From contig OY743169.1 of the NCBI GenBank assembly GCA_963555705.1, forward strand, positions 9,486,014-9,550,013: a DNA stretch of 64,000 bases, read 5' to 3'. The notes beneath the pieces were generated by a model. It saw nothing but the letters and a program-made list of their open reading frames with translations. It had not been told where the DNA came from and did not search any database. Positions 11,188-23,100 of the stretch are shown here, one piece after another (the first letter of the stretch is position 1; every line of letters begins with the position of its first letter). A program made the translations under genes and the position numbers. The DNA comes from Ligustrum vulgare. Its lineage: Eukaryota; Streptophyta; Magnoliopsida; Lamiales; Oleaceae.

Positions 11188-13215
11188 AACAGCCTGCGTT
11201 TACAGCAATAATCAGAGTAATTTCTGGAAATTAAGCATGGTTGTATGAGAAAAAATAATTATTATTAAAATGAGAATTTCTTCGTTATAAAGAAGTCGAA
11301 CAATCGACGACAAAAAAGTGGAGAAAAGAAATTTTCTTACATAGCCTTTGTTGTTGTGTTTCTTCAGCGTGAAGCTCTGTTCATTTTTGTGTGAACGTAA
11401 AAGCTACAAAGATTAAATGGAAGGGCAAAAATGGAAATCAAATGGAGAATACTATAGTATACTTTTAATGTTCGGTAACTTGTTTATATATTTTCTCAAA
11501 CTACTTTTTAATCTCACATATTTTACCTTGAAAACAACAAATTCTTTATTTATAAACATTTTTATTTTTACCAAACATAGGATTAGTTTTATTTTACCCT
11601 ATGAGTTGAAACTTGTCATCTAGAAATCATTGATGATTTGAAGTATTTGTGAGTTCACAAGTTTGAAGATAAATTCAAGGAATACAATTGATTTACTATG
11701 ATATTATGTATGCATTGAAAGAACTTGCATTTCATAATAGTGATTCTATCTCAGTGTGTATAGAAGAGAGACAAAGAAACATAATATTAAATAAAAATAT
11801 GAAAACCGAGGTCTCTCTAAACACAATCTCTTTAAAATAGATTCCCCCTCATCGATTACTTTGAGGTTATAAGAATGTCACATCCCCATGATACAATGGA
11901 GGAACCAATAGATAACTTAACACAAAGTTACTACTACTTCGACGAACTGAATTGTTGTCTGAAATAACGACCAAGCGGACACAGAAATACTGAGAAAACA
12001 AAAAATGTCTGAAGTAGAGTGGAGGAAGCTGAGTAAATTCGCGTGTCTAAGTTGTTAGAAATTGACCAGTATATAAAAGGTCCTATACGCCTATTCAACT
12101 CCTTGTAGTTTTCGGTGTCAAGGAAATTAAATACCACATTAACCGGTGTTTATTGTGGAGAGTTACTAAGACAATTGGAAAGTTTAGTTATATTTTTGAT
12201 TAAAAAATAGAAAAACTACAAAACGTGGATTGTACTGTGTGGCAAATTTTGTTCTATTCGGTTTGACATTCGTTTACGTAGGTCGCGCCTGCACACAAGT
12301 TCAAGATCTGATCAAGGCTTGAAGGCAATTTCGGTCTATGATGTGCACCTCCCCTGCACGTGCACGTGGAGAGAGCCTCTACACCATACATGATTTCGGT
12401 AGAAGACTGAATTTTTACAGAATAGCAAAGGGAGGAAGAGATAATTTTCATGTACTGATTGCTGTGTCTGGATTGTGAGAGATAGAAGCTGAATATATGC
12501 ACATGAGGAGAATTCGCAATTGTTACAACCATTACATAATTGAAGTAACATTACACATTCACAGCTTCTGCCATTACACAACCTCGTAATCTTCATTTGA
12601 ATTCAATTTCAGACGTTTTGGAATAATGGTTTCAAATAAAAATGTGAATGAAATTTTTCAAAACGTGACTTGTAATTTGTGGCCAATTTCGGTCCAATAT
12701 TCGTGTATGTGGGTCGCGCCCACATATGAACTACAAGGTCCTAAATGTAAACCGACTCATGATTTGCAGTTCCTGTGGGTGTGTAGGTCATGAAAAAGTT
12801 TCTATATAACAAATGGTTACATCTTACAAATTGTTAACTACATTTAAGTTGATCCACAACCATTTCTTTTTCCAATGTGAGATAACTACTTAAACCTTAA
12901 GAATGAGCTCCAATTTTATGGTAAAAACTGTTCCACGTCAACATGCTTGGAGCTCATAATTTAAAAGATAGAATAAACTATATTGTTAAACTTATTTTGA
13001 CCTAAAAAATGGAGGAACTCACAGTTTTAAGTTGTGGCTTTATTTGAACATGTTTCTTCCAAATAGATTGGGAAGCGACCAAAAAATATATTTGAAAGCT
13101 ATTTTTTTTCCCGAAAACATGTCTCTAAACAGTTTTTGTACTAGAAAAGGCTTTAAATGAGACCAAGGGATAGTCTCAAGTGGGGTGGACTCCCCCTACC
13201 AAGTGTTATATGTGG
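11188..13215. other. Intergenic DNA, with an inverted family B MITE fragment
   Basis: The part 11449-11610, read on the minus strand, resembles the family B elements at 6775 and 24838 (GGTAAAATATGTGAGATTAAAAAG). Two diverged direct copies of a segment ending in GGTCGCGCC lie at about 12205-12300 and 12650-12730. A CGTGCACGTGCACGTG stretch lies near 12358-12369. No convincing gene is seen. Confidence 0.45.
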
Positions 13216-13223
13216 GTTCGAAT

Positions 13224-14441
13224 AAGAGACGGAGTTAGAGGGGGGCGACTGTGCCCTCCAACATTGTCCGTCGGTCCATTATTCTTAATTGATTTATAAT
13301 GTATTCACTACAACAAAAGTGACTTTTTACGGCATTCATTTACGGCGTACATATAAGACATGCCATATACTTAGATTATTTACGACATGCAAAAATAGTG
13401 TGGCGTAACACAAAGAGTTTCACGGCGTGCAAAAGCAGCACGCTGTTAAAAAATGAAAAATGAATATATATGACGTGCAAGTGCAAGCCGTGAAAGCTAA
13501 CGTGGAAAACATATTATTTACGGAGTGCAAATAGCACGTCGTAAAAATCAAAACATATTATTCACGGCGTGCAAATAGACACGCCGTAAAAAGCCAAATA
13601 TAATATACCCGCGGACTGCAAAATTAGGGCGCGACTCTTTCTTCGAATCAATTCTCTTCATTCTCTTCCCTTCTGAAAAGAAAACAACGCCATTGTCGAC
13701 ATGCATTGCATTGCATGCCGTAAAAAATATTATTTACGGCATGCTTTCGCGGCATGCATTGCACGCCGTAAAAAATATGCCACTTTTTACGGCATTGCTT
13801 TTTACGGCATGCATTGCACGCCGTAAAAAGTAAACTTTGTTGTAGTGATTTTTTAGTTTCGCCCCCGCAAAAATTTTGACTCGCCCCCGCAAAATTTTGA
13901 ATTTTTTTTAATTGATAAATATTGACACAATAACTTAAACTTTAAAATTTAACAATACAAAAGTTTTAAGACAAGATTGCGTAATGGAATGAAAATTTAT
14001 TTTTTGTCCAGTATCGTGCTTGTATATATAGAGAAGGAGATTGTTGATACTTTTCCATTAGATTCTCTTATTGATGAGTTTGAAATGATGAGAATAAGGA
14101 GAGACCAATTTCAGATGTCTAAATCATCTCTACCATCTGTTATATAGATAGGCTATTTACTTTTTGTCTTTTTTATATTCATCTAACGTTCATATTTTCA
14201 ATTTGTAGAGTGTGAGATACATTAGATGGACAAATTATTTTTTTATCGACAAACTGATTGTATTTTTGATCAGTAAATCTAACTTGCCTATTTTAGTACT
14301 CAAAATCGTTGTTTTCAATGCTCTTAATTAAAAAAAAAAAAAATCGGTGACTCCTCCCTCGAACCCCCAGGATGGGGGCCCGACCCCCTCCACCCTCCAT
14401 ATTTTCGCCCTCGCAAAATTTTAATCCTGGCTACGTCCCTA
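13224..14441. mobile_element. Non-autonomous hAT element interrupted by CACTA
   Basis: The left end AAGAGACGGAGTTAGAG and the inverted right end TAGGGACGTAGCCAGGA are imperfect terminal inverted repeats. The flanks GTTCGAAT (13216-13223) and ATTCGAAT (14442-14449) make an 8-bp target duplication with one mismatch. Both ends carry GGGGGCGA or GCGAGGGCGAAA-type sequence inside. A CACTA miniature element sits inside at 13306-13847. No transposase is seen. Confidence 0.75.
13306..13847. mobile_element. CACTA-type miniature element, 542 bp
   Basis: It starts CACTACAACAAAAGTGAC and ends with the inverted GTAAACTTTGTTGTAGTG, flanked by the 3-bp duplication ATT (13303-13305, 13848-13850), as expected for CACTA (En/Spm). 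Subterminal motifs of the TTTACGGC(A/G)TGC and GCACGCCGTAAA type occur many times in both orientations, the usual transposase-binding layout of this superfamily. It has no coding frame. Confidence 0.92.
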
Positions 14442-14519
14442 ATTCGAATCACTAGAGAGGGATTGTGTTGAGTTTTATTGCAATGTATGTGTTAAAAAAT
14501 GGGGAAAAGAAGAAGAAAA

Positions 14520-15215
14520 ACTTTAATATCAAGGGATATTAACACAAATACTCTTATTTTTTGACAATTTACAAAAATACACTTTTGAAATTTTTAGAAA
14601 GTAAAAATACTTTATAAATTTTGGGAGCCACTATTTAATGTTTTTGTCACTTTTTTAAAAAAGTGACATAATGTCACTTATTTTAAAAAAAATTGATATA
14701 TATGTTACTTTTATACTTTATCAATCAAATATAAATTAAAACCTTAGAATAAATTCATGACTTGTTAATTTTATTCAAAATATTGGAATAATTGTGCCTT
14801 TTACATAATTTCATTTTTTTTTATCACTTTTTCTTTTAACTAAAAAGTGACAATTTGTCACTTTTTTCTACTTAGGCCAATTTCATTTTTTTCAATATTC
14901 ATCATTAATTAACAAATTATATAAATTCACAAACATTAATAGATACATTACACAATGGCACTTTTTTTTTCTCATCACCTTTTGTTTTAACTCGCCTTCC
15001 CTTTTAATTAAAAAGTGATACGGTGTCACTTTTTAGTAAAACAAAGTGATGTTTTGTTACTTTTTGCTACTTAAATGTCACTTTTTATCGTTTTCTTACT
15101 AAAAAAGTGACACAATACACAATGCCTTTTTATCACTTTTGTTTTTTAAAAGAAAAAGTGACCAAATGTCACTTTTTAAACTAAAATGTGATACAATGCC
15201 ACTTTTTTAAGATAG
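14520..15215. repeat. AAAAAGTGACA palindromic repeat tract
   Basis: Units reading AAAAAGTGAC are repeatedly followed within 5-10 bp by the inverse GTCACTTTTT (about 14640-14690, 14840-14870, 15010-15070, 15105-15205), forming a row of small hairpins upstream of the coiled-coil gene. No coding frame is seen. Confidence 0.7.
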
Positions 15216-15771
15216 ATTTAAATTGGATTCTCAATATCCAACACGCTTGCTTTAATTTATTTTATAAAAATCAATTCTTTATCTTTTTTTTAGTTTAACT
15301 ATTAGTTTAGATTCAATCAAACAGATCTCTATTAAATTTATTCGTTCTGATAAGGAATTTGATCTAAAATACAATTTATTCAATTCTTGTGAGTATGATA
15401 TTCGAACTCTAAAGTTCATTTTATTATTTGTACGATTCATATACTTATAATTCATAAAGAGTAAATGTGTATGATTAAAAATAATTTGAAGAATTGTGTT
15501 ATCTAAAATTTTTTTTTTGGGTTTGCGGAACAGTTAATTTTTTCCCCATTTACATATACATTCTCTCCAAAAACGTCGTTATAACGGGTTCAAAGTTCAA
15601 ACAAACAGGCTACAAGATTTCCATTTTCCACGTACTACGCAGTCTCTGGTGCACAACTTCGGTTTCCCCAAGAACACAACTCTATAGTATCCAGTCCAAG
15701 AAAAGATCCCAACAAAAATATCCCAATAAAAATTAGATTGGAGGAGCGCCGGAGCCCCCATTAGTCGCTTT

Positions 15772-18700
15772 ATGGCGGCGTTAAAATTGTTCATATTTAC
15801 TCTATTTCTATCCCTAATCCTCGCCCACATCAGAGCTGATGCCCCAATCTCCGTCGTTGACGATGATGTCCAAGTACCCAGATCGGATGGCTCTGATTCC
15901 GTTTCGATAGAGCAACTCAAATCTAAGATCCAAACTATTGGTTAGTCAGCTCAGTAAATTTTCGATGTTTTATTGTAATATTATAAAATCCTTGAAGTTT
16001 ATTTAATGGCAGTTCCATCTTTGAGGATTTAAGCTATTTCTGTTTTATTGCTTTTGAGCAATTGAGATTTATGGGTTTTGACAATTGCTATTAAAACTTT
16101 TGTATGACCATGAACATATTTCACCAGAATTGTAAACTTTCCACACCAAAGTGGCCAACTTTCACCATCTTAATTAGTCATCTCCACGCCATTACACCAT
16201 ATGTTACCCCCAAAAAATATTTTCTTTCCATATCTTTTAGTTCCCAACAATACCTTTAACATCACATTATGAAAACATTAGATATATAATATGAAAATGA
16301 AAACTTTCACAAACAAACATAAAGGCCAACTAGTCTTGAAGGATCCAGAAATGATGTACCAGAAAACTAAATTGTTTTCTTAGATCGAGATGTTAATAAT
16401 GGACTGAAACAGAATTCTAGTATATGTATGGAGAATGGAGATAAAGCATGAAGTAGTAAGTTGTGTAGTTGTAGGCGGGGCTGAATTTTGTGGGAACTGA
16501 CCTCTATATGAGGTGTACACAGGTCGAAAATTGTATATCTTCGTGGGTTCCATTAAGGGGCAGTGGGGCACATGTTGTTTCTCCGTCGAATGGGTTTCCT
16601 GCATGATATATATAGAGTAATGTTTGCTTGTATGGTCATCTGTCATGCAAGCGCGTGAATATATTTGGAGTTGTGTTTGTGTATTTGTGAGGTAAAAAAG
16701 GCTGCCAAGATTGGCTTGTTAATATTGGATATGCCTAGTCCATAAAATAATTGATTACGAAAAGTATATTTTTGAACAACAAAGTGATTAGCTGTTATGT
16801 TTAGTGCAACATTGAAAGAGAAACCAAGTCGTGTAGTTCTCAAGACGAAAGGATGCAGCGACTTTGCTGTGTACCTTACCTCTTTAGAAATCTAGATTTT
16901 GAATAGACTAGCAGACTGGCTGCCATCATAATTTTCATCTTTGGCTCAAACAACGATATGTAATTGTTACCTTCACTGCGTGCCATAAAAGGGAAGGAAA
17001 CAATTGGTGGAAGAGTAAACTAGACTTTCATGAAGTGAACATCTGTAGCTAAGTGTACATAGCTGAAGTATTAACTTCTGGCATGAAGTCAACGTGGTAG
17101 ATGAACCATGCCAGTGAATTCATGCCCTGGAGGCCTTGTATACATCTAACCTGTTGTAATCATTCTACTGACTCGTGTTTCTAATTTTCCTTCGGAGGAA
17201 GTGAGAACGTTTCTGCACAAGGCTAGCTTGCGGCAGGATATTAAGGGTTTGTTTGGAAAATTTATTTATTTATTTATTAAATAAAACCTCCCGAAACTCA
17301 TTTTCAACAATCCATTCTCCCAACAAAATAATTTTGCAAGTGGGCCCATAAATTTCCCAAAATAATTTTTTCTTTAAATAATATGCCCCAAACGAACACT
17401 AAAATTAAACAAGAACAGTTCGATCGCATCCTCCTTTTTGGCAGACCAAACTTATACATGAACTTGCAAATAGAATGATATATGGTGGTAATTCCCCCTC
17501 CTTGGGTTAAGCCACCAGTAATGTAATAATTTGATTACTCAATAGCAGACTATAATTGTATTTTTCTATTTCTCTCACACATTTCTAATGTTTGAAGAGT
17601 CTCATATTGAGGAGAAAGCTCAAGAAATAAAAGGCAAGGATGAGCTGATTGCTGCAAAGGAGAAGATAATCAAAGAAAAATCAAATAGCATTATATCATT
17701 GCAGAATGAAATTGGTTCTCTACAAGTGAGGCATATAAATCCCTTAACTCAGTTGTTTTATTCTTTTCCTGTTAATGGAATGAGTTGCTTACCAAATAAA
17801 TATATGCCTTTTGATATGTGCATTTCATAAATTGGGATTTTTGTTTGTTAGAAAAAGGGATCATTAGCTACCGATGAACAGGTGAGGAAGGCACATGCAC
17901 GAGCTGGAGAACTAGAAAAGCTGGTGGAGAAACTCAAAACAGACATTGAAGTGATAAATAAGGAAAATAAAGTATTTGAAGCAAAAGCCGATGAAGCTGC
18001 AAAGAAGACTGTTGAATTAAACGCTAAAGTAGAGAGTGTAAGTTGTTTCTTTGTCTAAAATGCTGGAAAATTGTTTTTTGATTATATATATGGCCTCAAG
18101 TTTCATAATTTTGTCCTAGGTTGCACGGATACGTGTCGGTCACCGACACTCTCTGACATGTGTGTCGGTGCTACACCCTAGCATCAAAATGAAAACAGAA
18201 GGGAAGAAACGTCGACAATTAAACAAAATAATAAATCTGACTTACAAATTTATTTTTATATAATATACTAATTTTGATGCAACAAATATACAATTGTTGT
18301 TTGTATATAAGCTAAAATAATAATAAATTTAAAAAATTAATTTATGTGTTTCCAACGTTTCATATCCTAACTTTTTGAAAAATCACAGTGTCAGCATTTC
18401 TGTGTCATGTCATGTCATATCATATCTGTGTTGTGTGTTCGTGCAATCTTGGTTTTGTCTTTTAGTAGCGGACTTTGAAATAATGATATATCACTTGACT
18501 AATCTCTCCTTTTTTGATTTATTATTATTATTGGTGTCTTTATTTATTAAAGATGAAATACGGAGGACATGGTTTGGGCATATTTACTATTTAGTGAAGC
18601 CTGTTTTGTGCATTGGTTAGGAAAGCTAATGGATTTAATATTAGTGGTAAACCTAGGAAGAGGGCTGCCTAAAATCACACAGAAAGAAGTAAACGGAGAG

Positions 18701-20104
18701 TTTTTTTAAGCATTGATTGAGTGACGCCAGAAATGGAAGAAGACAATCCATGTATCCAGCCCCATATGAGGATGAGATGGAGTTTTATTCTTTTGTTTTA
18801 TGGTATTGTCTTTTATATGCTTAGTGTCAAACCTAGAGGTGTCAATCCGGGTGGTTCGGGCTGGGACGGGTCTGCCCACAAAAATAAAAGCCTGGTAACA
18901 GCTCGCTTGAAAAAAGTCTGCCCGCTGCGGGTTCCGGGTCAGCCTACAAATTTCGAACTACAACCCAAACCTGCCCACTGACCCATCCGGGTCAAGCTCA
19001 TGCGGGTCGTTCTTATTTGGCCCTATGAATAAAAATATAGATTTTTTCATATTTATAGCAATTTTTTTTGTCAAATTTCTAAATACAAAAGGATTAAAAT
19101 GATAAATTCATATTTATACCATAAAATATTTACATATTTATATTTTACTAGTAGTAAGTACGTGCGTTGCACGACTTATATATAGGATGATTGAGATGCG
19201 TAATATTTTTGAAGTACTAATACTATTTTTAAAAGTAGTTGATGTATTAAATATTATTAAAAGAAAAAATTAAATCGTTAAAAAAGTTATGTATGAATAA
19301 TTTTTTTTTATTAAATTACGTATATAACGTGAAAATTTTGAATAAATTGAAATGTAATGTTTTAATTATAATAACACTTCTTTGTACTTAATACTTTTTG
19401 TCAACTTCTCACAATTTTTCTCATTTTTATTTTCTGATTTTAACAAGACTTTAATAGTTTGTATTGAAATTTCGCGAGAAAGCGCTATACATAACTAATC
19501 ATGAAAGAATGCATGTTCACGAATGTATATTCTAATAGTAATCATTATTTATGCCTTGTTAATAGTCATTGCAAAGTATAAACATATTGAGAATCATTCA
19601 TCGTGAATTTGAATTAATATGCTCCATCATTTATTGGAATTAAAAGGATACGTGAAAGAAAAATTTATTTTTCATCATGTTATTCAATGATTATTTCTAC
19701 ATGAATTATATGTCTTTTGAAATCACAATAAATCATTCATATCTCATTGCAAAGATCGTTGGATGAGTCTAGATTCCTTAAAAGTATCATTGGTGAATTT
19801 ATTTTCAAGATTAACTTGTTTGGTGGAATACCTTTTTGCAACGATATATTTAGGAGCTCCTCTTGGTAAAATTAGTTTGTATCATCTATTTCTTCATCGA
19901 AACTAACAAATTCTACACTTTTCTACATGAAATAACTCAATAGTTTGTCATTGAAGCAGTCAAGATACTCGTGTTTTGTTGAAAAAATTCATGTTGTGCC
20001 ACAAAATCAGAAGAAGTTGCATATAATATAGGAAATAAATTAATGTAATGAACTATGTTATTAATATTATCAATTGATAATGTTGATATTGCGTAAGGAT
20101 TTAG

Positions 20105-20158
<54 letters not shown>

Positions 20159-23100
20159 TTGAAATTTTGGATGTAATATTTTGATTATTATTTTATAATC
20201 ATAATAGTATTTATTAAATGAAAAAGTAAATATTATAACATAATTTTTCGTAAAATTTTTAAAGAAAAACTATAATAATAAATCAGTACAAAATTTGAAA
20301 AATATTGAGAAGAAGAACCAAATAATAAAAGAACAAAAGAAAGGTAAATGTGAATTTAAGTTTTTGATTTTTTTTTATTTTTTATGCAACCTATGAAATA
20401 AAAGTCACGGATTAATGAAATTGTAGCATTTTGATTGAAATTCACATACGTAGTCATTATATTCATAATGTAGTACATGTATAATATAAATTATGAAATT
20501 TGAGTAGACGATTCAATTTTTAAAATTCTGATGTAATATTTTAAATATTATATTAATATATTATATTCTAATAATATTTATTAAATGATGGAGTACTTTT
20601 TTTCTTTCTTTAATACTAAATAAATAAAAAGTCTAATAATGTGAGAATAATAACATGAAATTTTATTACAACAATGTAAATTGTTGATAGTAAGTTAATT
20701 TAATACTAAATAAATGAAATAGTATAATAATATGAAATTACATTATAACATTGTAATTCTTAAAAATAAATTAATTAAGGTAATAAATTATTTAATGTTA
20801 TTAAATATTGATAAGGGTATATTGGGTATATAACTAAATATGTAGGGGTAAAATAGGTATTCAAAAAATTCTCCTCAATTTATCATTTTTAGATATTGTA
20901 GATTGTAGATGTAGATGTAGATGTAGATTGTAGAAGATTGTAGATGTAGATAGATAATACTAAATAAATAAAAAGTGTAATAATGTGAGAATAATAACAT
21001 GAAATTTTATTACAACATTGTAAATTGTTGATGGTAAGTTAATTTAAATACCAAATAAATGAAATAATATAATAATATGAATAATGTAATTCTTAAAAAT
21101 AAATTAATTAAGGTAATAAATTATTTAATGTTATAAAATATTGGTAGGGTATATTGGGTAGATAACTAAATATATATGGGTAAAATAAGTATTAAAAATA
21201 TTCTCCTCTATCCATCCTTTTTAAATATTGTAGATGATATATGAATTACTTCTAAATTTTCAAATTTAAATAAAACATAAACAAATAACAATTAAATGCT
21301 AAATGTATTTCTAATTACTATTATTAAAGAACATTACGTTGCTTAACTATTAGGGCAAAAAATAAGATTTTACTTTAAAAGTTGTATTAGAGCTTGTAGA
21401 AGAAATGAGATTTTCAGTGTTACCATATTTAATAAAAACAGTTTTTTTTTTTTCCACTGGCCAACGGGTTAACCGTTGCCCGCGAAGGTTTGACCCACCA
21501 AGCTTGCGGTTCACAATTTCTTGACTCCATGAACCGCCCGCACGGGTCGGCTTGAGGTCCTGGGTCGTTCCGAGCCGGTTTTCACGGGTCTGGTTGGTCC
21601 GTCCGTCTTGACACATCTAGTCAAACCGACCGCTTACACCTCTAATTTGTGTTTTATATTCACCTTTTACCGCTGGTGGAAAAAAGAAAATAAAAACCCT
21701 CTCTATCTGTACTTCAATCTAACTCTCATTCCATGTTTGTGCATGGGTTGCTGCCCTTCTGTTTGCAGCTTCAAAAGGTCATTGATGAACAGAAAAAAAA
21801 GTTACGTAAAACTAAACGAGCTCTTCAAATTGCTGAGGTGTGTTACTAATGCTTCAGATACTTGTTAATTTTGTTTAAACATTAGGTTTGGATAATTAAT
21901 TTCTTTTTCTTTAATTATGAAATATTGTGCAGGAGGAATTGATGAAGGCAAAGTCTGAACATACATCCAAAATTAAGGAGTTAATGGAGGCAAGCTTTCA
22001 GTGGTTTTGTTTTATATTTCCTACAACTCTTTCTGTGATTTTTCCTTGAAGTTCAATTTTGGAATCTGAGTTGACTTCCTTATTGCTTATATGTTCTGTT
22101 GCATTTCACAATACCTATAGACACAATAAAAAGATTTTTATTTCCACTGTAGTTCTTCAGTAGCAAAGTAGTTGATGCTTTTCTTCAACATGGCTATAAA
22201 GCTAATTCACATCATCTAGGTTCTATACAAACTTTTCATTTGAAGCCAAAGAATATAGAAATGGTGTATATACAAGTGAGATAATAAAGAATGTAATCTC
22301 TATATTAGTTGCTAACTATCCTAAACTGATTAATTTGGCCCAGACAAGTCACTAATATATTCTTACTCAATGCAATTTGAATTTGAAGAGGCTCCTTGTA
22401 CATTTATGCCCTTCTTCAATGCTTATCTGGATTTTATGGATATGTCTGCTCTTCTTCTTGTTTACTTTTTCTTTACCATGCACGAACCCTTTTTTATTTT
22501 TATATACATACACATTAAATGTTTTCAACCAAAGTACTTCCATACTGTAGCTGGTCAACATATTATATGATGCTTAACATGTCCAGATCTTCTCTCTGTC
22601 TCTAATTGATGTCTGAGTTCTCTTTACGAGTATTCTCAAATTTGTGTGATTTATTCCCTTTGATGAGCTATGCTGTTAAGAACCCTTTTATTTCTCTTTT
22701 TGGTGTAATATGGCCTTATTTCATTTTGTGATATATAATTAGGTTCATGGTGCATGGCTTCCACCTTGGCTTGCAGTTCATTTTATTCATTACCAGGTAT
22801 TGTTTCCTGTTCTTTTGCTGCCGCTTGTATATAAGCTAACTATTCTCGTTACTTTTGATTGGTACTCGCAGTCACTTTTGGAGAATAACTGGAACGTACA
22901 TGGAAGACCTGCCTTGGAGATGGCAATGCAAAAGGCAAGTGTCTAAGTTTCATTTGAGTACATTTAAGCTTCCTCTTAGACATTTTTTATGTGCACAAAG
23001 GAATTATGAAATGTTACATGCTCGCCTTCAGATTTCATTTGTCAATAGCCTCTATCTGTTTATTTCAGGCAACGGAGAAAAAGGAGCAAATTGAAGAATG

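Larger units (their letters stand above)
18834..21619. mobile_element. hAT element in intron 3, split by a Helitron
   Basis: The left end TAGAGGTGTCAA and the inverted right end TAGATGTGTCAA are terminal inverted repeats, flanked by a perfect 8-bp duplication GTCAAACC (18826-18833 and 21620-21627). GC-rich subterminal parts with GGGTC motifs lie at 18845-19015 and 21460-21605. A 2.1-kb Helitron lies between them; without it the hAT element would be about 0.7 kb. There is no transposase. Confidence 0.9.

Noticed and set aside
16380..16843. Two minus-strand frames in intron 1
   Set aside because: They lie in the intron of a well-supported gene on the other strand and show no recognisable motif.
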